Positions 54,238 through 64,000 of a DNA stretch of 64,000 bases are shown in pieces (the stretch's first letter is position 1; the number at the start of each line of letters is the position of its first letter). This stretch comes from Tetrapyrgos nigripes. Taxonomy: Eukaryota; Basidiomycota; Agaricomycetes; Agaricales; Campanellaceae. The position numbers and the translations under genes were made by a program. Location: positions 62,001 to 126,000 of the forward strand of contig JAACJM010000176.1 of the NCBI GenBank assembly GCA_013368315.1, read 5' to 3'. The notes under the pieces were generated by a model that had not been told where the DNA came from, ran no database searches, and was given only the letters and a program-made list of their open reading frames with translations.

Positions 54238-57200
54238 ATGTCTAACGTGCACGGTCACAAACACTCGGGCTCCGTGACCCAGAACCAAAAAGCTCACCTT
54301 GCTAATGCCTATAATGAACTCGGAAGGGAACTGTCCTCCAGCAAAATCAGAGTTGTTGGGAACTACACTCTGGGAAAGGTCATTGGTGAAGGTGCGTCTA
54401 CTTCCAACAAACAAACCGCTTCATGCCCGCCGACCTTATTCCACTTCCAGGTGCCTATGGCAAAGTCCGACTCGGTACACACCGTCTAACAGGCATCAAA
54501 GTCGCCATAAAACAAATCCCCAAAGCCATGTCCGCCTCCTTGACCCGCGAAATCCACCACCATCGTCAACTACACCATCCTCACGTCACTCAGATGTACG
54601 AGGTCATCGCTACGGAGAATAGCATATGGATCGTCACCGAGCTTTGCTCTGGTGGCGAATTATTCGATTACCTTGCGGAGAAGGGCCGCCTTTCGGAGGA
54701 AGAGACGAAATTTGTGTTTGGGCAGCTGTGTCTTGCGGTCGCGTATCTCCATGATAAGGGAATAGTTCATAGGGATCTCAAGTTGGAGAATGTGTTGTTG
54801 GACGAACATTGTAGAGTCAAGCTGGAGATTTTGGGTTCACGCGCGAGTTTGAGCGAGGGGTGTTGATGGAGACGTTTTGTGGGACTACCGGGTATGCTGC
54901 GCCTGAGGTGTTGTCAAGGAAGAAATATCAGGGCCCTGGTACGTCATTCTTTCTTTCAATGAGTCTCATTCTGAATAAAACATGTCGCTGCAGAGGTCGA
55001 TGTCTGGTCTCTTGGTGTCATTCTCTACTGTCTGCTCACCGGAATGCTACCCTTTGACGACGACGACGAAATTGTTATGCGGGAGAAAGTCATCGTTGGG
55101 GAGTTTGAAGACCCTGAATGGTTGTCTCTAGGTAAGCGCATCGTCGTAGCTATTCCATCGTGACACCTTTTCTGATCGTCTGTCTATTCAGAGGGCAGAG
55201 AGCTTATCAAGGGTATCCTTGACTCAGACCCTTCAAAACGCCTCACAATCCCTCAAATTCTTGCACACTCATGGTTCTCTACCAAACACGATGACATCAC
55301 TGCACAATCTCCTGACAGCTCGTACTCTCGTCGAGCTTCCCAAATTCAACCAGTGCCACCCGAATCCATCGATTCGGCTCGCTCATCAGCATCCACAGCC
55401 TCTGACGTCCTTTCCCCATCCGAAGTCTTCACCTCTGCCCCAACCACACCTGACCCGTCATTCTCATCCGACGATCCATTTGAAATGCCCGACCCCGCGA
55501 AATCCACAACCAAACACCGCAATGCTAGTGAAACTACCATTCGCAAACCACCACTAGATGTCAATACACATTCTAAACCTATACGTTCCCCGTTCCCAGA
55601 AACGGTTGCAGAGGAGGAACTGGATGATGCCACTCTTGGGGTACCTTTACAACGACAACGTACTGATTCGTCTGGGTCGAGGTCGACTCTACCACCATTT
55701 CATCCACTACGAACGCCTATTCGGACGAAACGCCGCTCAGTATCTTCCACACTTTCAGACAATGCTTCCTCAACAGATAAAGCCCAACTCCCATTCCTCA
55801 GAAAGATCGTGATGTCAATTTCGCTTCATTGCTGAGTACACCTGCGCCCATCATCTTTTCGACACCTTTGGAGAGAGAGTTGTTGAACATGATGAGTCTG
55901 CTGGGGTACGATTTGGGTCAGATCGTTTATTCAGTATTGAACAATGCCTGTGACGCAGCAGGCGCCATGTGGTGGATGCTGAAGAGGAAAGCGGAGAAGA
56001 AGATGTTGGAGGATGGGTTGAGTAGTCTTGCGGACAGTTTGTTGACGACGTCTGTGGATACTTTTGTTGAAAAGGCTGCCGCGTCCAAGGAAAAGGAGAG
56101 GGAGAAGGAGAAGGAGAAGGAGAAGATGGGGCGTAGAATGCATAATATGGGTGTCCAAGTTGATCTTCCAACCATTTCATCGTCATTGTCGTCGTCACCT
56201 CCCCAACCATTGAACCTACAACAGCGTACGCCCCAACTTGCTTTCGTCCCCGCTACACCAACGTTCTCTCCCCGATCTACGACGCCTCCCAGGACAACGT
56301 CGCCCACCTCCAGGTCACCGTTGCTTACTCCTTCGTCTTCGGTTTTGATTGAGCCTGGGTCCAAACCAACCACTCCGACGAGTAGTCTCAGCCAGAAAGG
56401 AAGAAAGAATAGAGCAGGTAGCGTGAGCATCATGCAACGTGCTACGACTGCATTGGAAGCTGCTGGATTGGTTAGGAAGAAGTCTTCAGAAGCTGTGAGA
56501 GAGCAGAAGGAGAAGGAGTTGGAGAGGGAGAGGGAAAAAGAAAGGGAGAAGGAGAAAGACAGTCTGAAGGACAAAGTAAGGGAGATTGAAAGAAAGATGA
56601 CTTCTGGATCTCTGGAAGAACGTCCAAGATCTTCGCATGGTAGTACTTCGTCCAACAAGTTGACAAAGTCCCCGCCATTGAAGCCTTCCCTCATCCTCAT
56701 CCTTCTCATGAAGAACCTTCGACGCCTCCCCCAAGCGAATTACATCATCCCCAACCGCAGCATATGGATTCTCCATGGGTTCTGGCGGAAGGAAGAGATT
56801 CATTACCACCTCATGATGAACGAGAGCGTCGGTCGTATATCGCACCAACACCGGCGAATTCACCCGGAGACGTGTTCACGTCACCATCTCAACCCAATCT
56901 CGGCGTTGGCATTGGGGAAGGAAGCACCGGAAAGTCGTCCACAGGCTCAGGCCGGAATCGTGCCAATCTTCTGACGGTGTTTAGACTCTGGTTCCATGAA
57001 GATCGCAAAGGGAAACGAAAGGAGAATGCGAACGCGGGTAATTCGTCTCAAAGATCTAGATCGGTACAAAGGAATCGGTCCGTTGGGGGTAGTGGGGGTG
57101 GGGGATCGGGACAAGGGTATTCGACAGCGAATGTGAAGAGAAGGACGAGTAATACTAGTTCTGGTGGAGCTGGAGCTAGAGTGGGCCGAGGTGGTCGTCG

Positions 57201-58311
57201 TGGTAGACCCTCGGTGTCGTCCCGCAGGTCGAGCAGTGTCAACTCTAGAAGATCGTCGGTAGCGTCGGTGCAAATGGTGTTGTTGGATTCACCTCAGGCT
57301 GTGCATGGTAGACGGTCCTTTGGGAGTCATACCCCCAGCTCGGAGAAGGGTGATTATGGTTCCAGGCCTTCATCAGTTAGAAGCTTCTCGTTACAGCCAA
57401 GGCACAGAAAGTCACCTTCTGCGAGTTCGACAGGGTCGGGTACGCTAAGGTCGAAGAATTATCATCGTAGAGGAGGTTCTGGGTCTTCGACGACGACGAG
57501 AGTCATTAGGCAGCCTACCAAGTCTTCTTCTTCCACTAGCCATATGCGATCGAACTCGACGACTTCTTCGGTTCATTCCCCGGTTTCTTCCCGTCCGACA
57601 TCCTATATCGAATATTCCGACTATGAAGGCCCAGGCCAAGGTCAACGAACGGTCTCTCCATATAAGATGAGGAGATATTCTAATGAAGAGGCGACACCCA
57701 AGCGTAGTCGGGAAGGATCAACCTTTGTTGCGCACAAGAGGCAAGGACCGTTTTCTAGTCCAATGCATGGTAATTCTCTCAGTAGATCCAGCTGGAAAAA
57801 GTCTTGGGGCTTGGAACCACCTGGTTGGCAGACTCGGACTGCGCATCTACCTGTAGAGGTTTTGGCTGTTTCTCCAGCTGAGGGGACCTCTATTAGGGAC
57901 GTGTTTTCTGGCAGACACTCACTGAGCCTTGGGGATGAGAGTGACTGGGTAGATGAAGATGATGATGTTCCGTATGCGGGTGGGTTGGGACAGATGCCGG
58001 CTAGTTTGTCGGGCAAATCGCATCATAACCACCATAGTGGGAACGGGAACGGGAATGTGACGCTTGAACTGGCGCCGCCACCTAGACATAGGTCGTCGAC
58101 AAATAAGAGGGCGAATAAAGGATCGATGCAGAGCGGGAGTGGATCGTCTAGACAGAAGGCTGGACATGGTTCAGGCGATAGGAGTTCACCTGTACCTGGA
58201 GATGGGTATGAAGAACCGAGAGGTGGGAGACGACAGCTACCCGGTGGAAGGTCTGGGCCTGCGTTTAAGCAGCCTATTCAAGAAGAAGATGAAGAGGAGG
58301 AAGAGGAGTAG
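54238..58311 (+). CDS. CAMK-type Ser/Thr kinase, KIN4-like, with one frameshift before DFG
   Basis: Start 54238 (MSNVHGHKHSGSV). The kinase domain begins YTLGKVIGEG|AYGKVRLG, has VAIKQIPK (catalytic Lys), IVHRDLKLENVLLD (catalytic loop), GDFGFTREFERG, ETFCGTTGYAAPE and VDVWSLGVILYCLLTG, and ends AHSWFSTK. A frame change of one base lies at about 54822-54827, between RVKL and GDFG. Downstream, introns at 55740-55801 (GTATCT...CAG) and perhaps 56640-56683 keep the frame. A second conserved block, LERELLNMMSLLGYDLGQIV then ACDAAGAMWWMLKRK, resembles the C-terminal domain of fungal Kin4/Ppk1-like kinases, which inhibit mitotic exit on spindle misposition. The last 600 residues are Ser/Arg-rich with KEKE repeats and end in an acidic run. 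About 1,300 residues. Whether the break is real or an assembly error cannot be told here. Confidence 0.8.
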
Positions 58312-59340
58312 GAGTAGGGTACTCTATTCCTATTGCTCGGAGGCGTTGTACATACATATTGTCAACAACACATACTTACATTTCCCTACACCTTTCCTTT
58401 CCTTTCCTTCTCTTTCTATTCTACTGTTGCCGTCTCTACTCACCTGCATCTAGCTATTTATCTTTTCTCCTTTTCTCCTTTTCGCGCCACCACCAACCTG
58501 GGTATGGTATGCCTGGCTAGCACAGAGGTTCTATTCGTACAGGATTCTAGTTACAGACATCATCAATTCTATAGATACCATTCATCTAAGTATTATACTA
58601 GCTTACTTTTTCCATTTTTCTTCCGCGCTCTGCATTGTCGACGTTTACCTTTCTTTCTGAATTCTTCTCATGCACGCTACATACTTACACTCAACACTCA
58701 ATACTCAAACCGGACACGGACATTCAGACCATGCGAGACAAAATGATAATAGACACGTACTACATAACTCGCTATAAGGAAAGAGAAAGGCCATGGGAGC
58801 TTCAAGCTGCTGGTGGAACTTTTGGTGGAAGTGTTAGCGCGATAATGATGCGATTTGCCAACTCACTTTGCCGGCACATTGTCTACAACCTTTGACTATT
58901 ATCCTCTCGGAATGCCGGCTAGCATTTTCAATTCGACCGGCAGCGGTGCATACGAGGACGAGCACGGTCACTTTTCTTCTTGCCATACATCGAAGCCAGC
59001 TTGCAGGCGTTCATGTGTTCAGGGCCTGGCTGTATCCGAAAAGAAGCACACTCTTTTCTCAAACTCTCAAACTGCTGCAAATCCGTAGTTCCAACACACC
59101 CAAAATCTGCCATCCTATCCGTCGCGCATTCTCGAATCATGTAACAGCATGCTACACAGCGAACAGTAAGGCATGCTTAGATGCATCCTGTCAAATTGTT
59201 GTATGTACTTAGACCGAGGCGCCTTCCTTCATTGATGATCTTGTCAAGCTACGACTTGTGGGAAGGGGTACAACAGGAACACTTATTACCGTGGTCTTAT
59301 TAAACGTCTTGTCTCTGCCCTCTACACTCCGATTCACGAC
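58312..59340. other. Gene-free spacer
   Basis: A pyrimidine-rich 3' flank of the kinase gene (58380-58490) and the promoter side of the RING gene. Overlapping frames at 58855-59212 carry no motif. Confidence 0.5.
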
Positions 59341-61150
59341 ATGGACCAGAACACTTCAACCATCGCAAAACTACGTGCCGAACAAGTTGACCAGATTTCG
59401 GACAACCTATCCAGGTCTTTATACCAACTAGCACCACTGGACGCTTCTGCTGATGCAGATTCATCGTCACCATCTCCGCTCCCTCAGCAATTGCAATGGG
59501 CAGTGGAGAGATTGAAGGAATTATTCAACGAGCTCGAGCCGGAGCAACTTCTTGTTGTACTACCAGAGATAAGGAAGCTGATGGATTTGGGACGCTATAA
59601 TCAAAGCAATGGTCTCGGGCTGGGTCTCAGGGAATTTGACGAGTTCGGGCAACTCTTGGGCAGACTAATGACTGTTAAAGAGAGAAGAAGTGGGGATTCA
59701 TTGACTATCTTACTCGGGAGTTTACTGACATCCTCATTGTTATCATTTATCATTTTTCCAAGGTAAAATACCAGTTGTTCGTTATCTGCCCTGTATATCC
59801 GACTTTCCCCCTTCCGAACTCAACGGACCTGCTTCATCTGAATGGCTGGCAATGTTAGTGCATCCCGTCCAAAGCCTCCACCTTGTCTGACGTCCCATCT
59901 AGGTTTGTCCATTCAGACGTACCATCTGTTTGTATCGAAGACTATAACGCATGCTGCAATATCTGTCTCGAAGATTTTGAAGAACCAGCACTGGCACTAG
60001 AGCTTCTTCAAGTTGACGGTGATGATGTGGACCTGATGGCAAAGGATGACAGGACTCAAGCGAGTCCTAAACCATTGAGGCAGTTGATATGTGGGCATGT
60101 TTTGCACGTCAGTTTACCCCCATTGCTCTCAGTTGTCCGTTGTGATTGTCAATCTCTTCAGGAAGACTGCCTGCTATGTTTCAAGGCGATAACTATGACG
60201 AAATGTTCGAGTGCCCTGTATGCCGCGCAGAAGTCTGGACCTCCCTGCCTGACCCACAGCAATTTTCGCTGTTACCGCCAAAAATTCCTCTCGAAATTGC
60301 ACGTAGCAGCGTCTCCTCGGACCAACGGCAGACTTATGACGATTACTACAACAGTCTCCGACCATGGCAGAAGATACACGAGAACCTGTTGAACTGGGCT
60401 ACCTCGACATTGCGTATGAGCGACTTTGACCAAGCTCTGAATAGTACTACTCATGGACATCCGGTCAACGAGATAGCGTTGTTTATTTGGATTATGCAGA
60501 CTTACAGGAGATACGTCTATTCCAGGATGACAGATAGCTCTGATCATGAGGGACTTGTGGATTGCTTAGTTCTTGATCACGTAGAGGCATGGTCTATTGG
60601 CTCCTTCATCTCCGAAGGCGAACATAGGGCCGCAAGTAGGGGGTTGAGGGAGTTTTGGGATGTCTCGGGTCTGCAAGATGCGCCTCGGTTATTAGCGGTG
60701 TTAGCCGAGCACAGTCGCCCAGATGGCTCGTGCCATTGGGTGGTGCACAGATTCTCGCTACCTGATGGTGCCCTGACAACGTACCATTTTTACCCTGAGC
60801 TTCCTGCTTGTCCTGATTGTCGTCCTGCGTCATGGTGGCCCGCCATCCATCTCGCGTGGCCTGATGCTGTCATCTGTCCAGACCCCAGCATGCCAACGCT
60901 GATCCATCTTCACCGACCAGTGCAACTGGCCGAAGTTGACAACTTTGTTGCTGCGGTTGGTATATGGTACAACATCCTCATGGGTTTACCGGCTGAATGT
61001 GTGGATCTCGAACGTGTTAGGGATGTTATAGGTACCGAGGTCGAAAGTCTTCGTGAAAGATATAACTCATGGGCAAGTTATCTGTCAACATTCTTCGGTG
61101 ACCTGTACAGAAGATGTGAGAGAGTTGAAGGTGACAGGGTGGATCTCTAG
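59341..61150 (+). CDS. RING-finger protein, probable E3 ubiquitin ligase
   Basis: Exons splice as SLTILLG|SKIPVVRYLPCISD, SSEWLAM|FVHSDVPS and CGHVLH|EDCLPAMF, giving about 530 residues from MDQNTSTIAKLRAEQVDQIS. An N-terminal helical region (LKELFNELEPEQLLVVLPEI) precedes the RING. The RING ligands are CNICLEDFEEP, then LICGHVLHEDC and FECPVCRAEVW, in C-x2-C ... C-x-H ... H-x2-C ... C-x2-C order. The loop between the first two pairs is long and acidic (about 40 residues). The C-terminal 300 residues hold ALNSTTHGHPVNEIALFIW, HWVVHRFSLPDGALTTYHFY and ACPDCRPASWWP, with no recognised domain. An E3 role with an E2 partner is inferred from the RING; substrate and location are unknown. Confidence 0.8.
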
Positions 61151-61710
61151 ACTTCAACAATTGTAGTACTCTAGACTGCATTATGATTATATGCTAAGGA
61201 ATGGCTTAAATCTGATGTTTCTGCTAGCTAGAAAAGATAAAAAAGTTTGACTCGAAGGTGTGCACTCGCAAGGCAACGGTGCTCTTATCAACATGAAAAT
61301 CCACAAACTTGTTCCCTCAGACCAAATTTCCAAGGTGTTTGACCGTGCTACTAGCCTACTAGTAGTTTTCAAGCCTGTTCCTTGTACCATCTTCCACAGT
61401 GGCACGTAGCAAGTAGAAGTTACATAGTTGTTATTCAAGTAAGCGGGTATGAGTACGAGTGTCTAGTCGATACAGTGATAGAGGATTGTGGTACTGGCAC
61501 TGGTTCACTGTCTTTGTGCTCGGGCCCTTCTGCTAATCCCATCCTCCCCAACGTCTCCAACTCCAACACACTTCTCATCACCCTTCCTATGCATAATCAT
61601 TTTCATAACCACGTCTTCAGACCCATCCCCATTCCCATCAATCGTAACCTCCTACCCCTTCAACTCGGGAACCAACACCCCCGACGTCTCGTACGAAAGT
61701 GGGTCGTATA
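61151..61710. other. Intergenic, nothing supported
   Basis: Contains the 3' flank of the RING gene and short overlapping frames on both strands. Confidence 0.45.
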
Positions 61711-62900
61711 TCAAGTGTTAAGGTAGAAGGCGCAGGTGCCTATTCGGCGCGTCGTCTTCATCTTCGTCGTCCTGTTACAACCTCCTAGACCATGACCATG
61801 ACCCGTGCCCCCGCCCAAACCTTGACCCCCACTACCACTAGGCAGAGGCATCGTAGAATCCAAATCTGAATTCCCTAATGAAAAATCAATAGTACAATAC
61901 AGCACAACCAACTGCAACATCAGCATAGCCCTCAACACTGCTAACAAATCTCCTCGGACCTCATCGAGATGTTGGAGAGTTCCAATTTGTTTAGCTGGAA
62001 ACCCCCAACCCCAATCCCTTTCCCCAAACGTGAGCGCGCGCGCGACGCAAACTCCAACTTAACGCCTCCGAATCCCACTTTGCACGAACATACAACGGGA
62101 GCCGATAACTAAACTTCCTACTATGTCTCCTCGAATAAATCTTCAACACTCTCAAATTCGGTATTCTAATCGGGATGGGTGGAAATAGTGTCTTGGGTGT
62201 GTTGCACTATAAGCAGTGACGAGCGCAAGAGTCTTGATAGGTAATATAGGTTCAAAGAGGGAGAGTTCGGGGTTAACAGAGCCTGAGACGAAAGTGTAGG
62301 GGGCTTCGTATGGAGAAAAGCGATTTATTTGGAAGGAGGTAAGTTGATGAAAAGTTAGAAGTAACACGGTATCTCCGTAGGGAAGGTTAGAGGGAAGGTC
62401 CTGAGTCTGAGGGAACAATGGCAGAATAACCCAACGGTTCGGAGCGTTGGAGAGAAAGTGTCTGTGGTCAGCCAAGGGAATAGTGAGATTGAGAGTGTGT
62501 AAGAGGGGCAGATTTCTCTTCAGCAAGGTAAGAAGGGAAGGGTTAGAAGACATATATCGTAAACGGTTAATTTGGTGGATTTATACGTTGTTCAGAGGTC
62601 TTTGACAGTGAGATTGATATCCAGGGGAGCAACCGAGCGGGATAACCATAGTCTGAGTAGGGAAGTGACGTAGGGGAGTTTAGGTTTCGACCGGCGAGCA
62701 TCTGCAATCGAAATCGTATTGTTGGAAGTTGATAATGATTTTAGACCAGCTTGGAGGACGACGGAACGCTAATGAGAGCAAACTGCGGAGAGACGAAGAG
62801 ATGGTGTCATTTGGAGGGGTCTCGGACGGAGGTGATGTTCAAGGCAGCGGTGAGACAGACGGAAAAGTAATTCATGGAAGACGTTTATGAAAACGCGACT
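61711..62900 (-). pseudogene. F-box/LRR-like gene relic
   Basis: Reverse-strand pieces read LPYVTSLLRLWLSRSVAPLD, then after a stop LLTLLKRNLPLLHTLNLTIP and WVILPLFPQTQDLPSNLPYG, and later RGDLLAVLRAMLMLQLVVLY. Leucine spacing and the WLSRS.APLD phrase are those of agaric F-box proteins with leucine-rich tails, where this phrase introduces the repeat region. No F-box, no common frame and several stops are seen, so I treat it as a relic. An unusual CGCGCGCGCG run lies at 62037-62046. Confidence 0.4.
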
Positions 62901-63004
62901 CCAAAGTTCTGGAGGCACGTGACGGATGGGTCAGGTGAGGGCCGGAAATTCGTCTTGGATCCTTCGGATAGTTTCGGAGATGGTGCAATTTCCCACCTTC
63001 TACC

Positions 63005-64000
63005 ATGGCATCCACCATTTACCTGAAGGGATACGCATTGTGCAATCCACCTCTCTCCCAGGCTCACTTTCTTCTAGAGGCTGATTCGTCAGAAAATCTA
63101 TTGCAGCTCAATAAAAAAGTCCAAGCAAAGACCAAACTGAGTCGGTCGGAATTTACCTTTTACAAGGTAGTGTCGTTTCAGTGGCCTTCAAGTTCATTTA
63201 GACTCATTCTTTATAGGCCTTGGGGATAAATATATGGCCAAAGGAAAATCTTCCTGAGAGGGTGAATGGTTGGCTTGATCACAACCTTGAGGAAGCCTTG
63301 GATCCTATGTATGCCGGTCAAATCCAGACAATCTGGACAGACAATGACATGGAATATGATAATATGCTTCATTTTATTGCTGTGGACGAGAATGGTGTGT
63401 GTAAATCTTGCGTTACGACTACCTCCTTCTGACCAAGACGTGCAGCCCTAGCAGGTTCGTTTTGTTACCCCTCTTCTAATGCGCGCAACCGACAGTGCAG
63501 ACCTCCAACTCATTCATGCTCTATCGGATCCTGCCCTTTATGCTCGAGTTCTTGACATTCAAGGTACTCACTCTGGTTCTCTTCACTGTGCAGATCTGAC
63601 GTGTAGTCTCGCGGTCTAGAACATGCTTCCACACTAAACGGCTTTGAACAATTTCCTCCTCCTTCACAAGGCGCGGCGTCCCCTCAAGATGTTCATACTC
63701 GCGCCAATGGTATCCGTGCTGGGAGACCAGCGACTTACCACGGACCCTCGAATGCGCTGTTTGACCGGCATCTTGCCATCCTCTCCGATAAATTGCGCAA
63801 CCTCGAAATTGTCCATCCCACCACCGACATGCTTGATTTCGCCAATCGACTTGTTGACACCTGCGCCAAGTTCTATGAAACTGAAAATGCACGAGAGCAG
63901 CCTGTGTTCCAGCTTCTCAATGAACACTTTCCAAATGCACGCCATCAACAGTCGATAACCAATAACAGGGCGAAGCCGGAGGCATTTTGGTTTCTCGCGC
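63005..64000 (+). CDS. Crinkler-like header protein, C-terminus off the right edge
   Basis: Start at 63005 (MASTIYLKGYALCNPPLSQA). Introns join FTFYK|ALGINIWPKENLP, DENG|ALAD (a tiny exon), LQLIHALSDPALYARVLDIQ and EHASTLNGFEQFPPP, the last using an acceptor CGGTCTAG. The first 110 residues have the plan of fungal Crinkler-type headers: a ubiquitin-like fold with SSENLLQLNKKVQAKTK, then a FYKALGINIWP strand and a terminal HFIAVDENG. The last exon continues as HGPSNALFDRHLAILSDKLR and LVDTCAKFYETENAREQPVF, a helical region I have seen in large mushroom proteins with PD-(D/E)XK or kinase-like ends. No stop occurs before 64000. The Crinkler assignment is moderate; toxin or effector action is not shown. 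Confidence 0.55.

Noticed and set aside
55353..56974. Apparent second frameshift in the kinase gene near 55800
   Set aside because: A 62-nt intron (55740-55801, GTATCT...CCTCAG) joins RRS to KDRDVNF in phase, so no indel is needed.
1..64000. tRNA genes, rRNA and CRISPR arrays
   Set aside because: No cloverleaf with a GGTTCGANTCC arm, no conserved rRNA core and no regularly spaced repeats were found by eye.

Overview
The window is nuclear DNA of a filamentous basidiomycete, most likely a mushroom-forming Agaricomycete. Genes are intron-rich, with introns of about 45-70 nt, mostly GTRNGT...YAG. Several protein families typical of agaric genomes are present: a DUF6534 seven-helix protein, a family carrying an HPSDxINxYIL motif, degenerate HNH-like proteins, F-box relics, Mid2-like single-pass membrane proteins and a possible Crinkler-type header. 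No rRNA, tRNA or CRISPR array was recognised.

Layout. 0-5 kb: a low-complexity protein running off the left edge, then a 3-dehydroshikimate dehydratase-like TIM-barrel enzyme. 5.4-9.8 kb: a broken copy of a dehydrogenase 3' end, the proteasomal deubiquitinase UBP6/USP14, and an HPSD-family protein. 11-16 kb: a head-to-head pair of paralogous single-pass membrane proteins with a quinone-reductase fragment between them. 16.4-22.8 kb: an atypical short-chain dehydrogenase and the IQ-HECT ubiquitin ligase HUL5/UBE3C. 22.9-33.2 kb: a tandem duplication of about 5.1 kb. Each unit holds a divergent pair of HNH-like genes on a short shared promoter, and unit 1 ends in a truncated 5' end of the secreted GH1 beta-glucosidase gene whose complete copy follows unit 2.

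36-43.4 kb is an accessory, relic-rich stretch. It holds three miniature inverted-repeat elements (one with an 8-bp target duplication, one with TA duplications, one with arms of about 220 bp), a DUF6534 gene with an inverted 3' copy, and a decayed SFM1-type arginine methyltransferase. At 43.4-45.4 kb lies a GH1 pseudogene whose 3' flank runs into the last codons of the BRCT checkpoint gene DPB11/rad4 (45.6-49.6 kb). 49.7-52.4 kb is a patchwork of direct and inverted repeats with F-box-like and kinase-like relics. The right part carries a small conserved hydrophilic protein, a CAMK/KIN4-like kinase with one frameshift just before its DFG motif, a RING protein, an F-box/LRR-like relic and a Crinkler-like gene cut by the right edge.

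Functional themes. UBP6 and HUL5 act on the same proteasome-bound substrates in opposite directions and lie within about 17 kb of each other. The rest mixes housekeeping genes (quinate catabolism, DNA checkpoint, cell-cycle kinase) with fast-evolving agaric families and visible duplication and decay. All functions are read from the sequence and from recalled family motifs; no searches were run.
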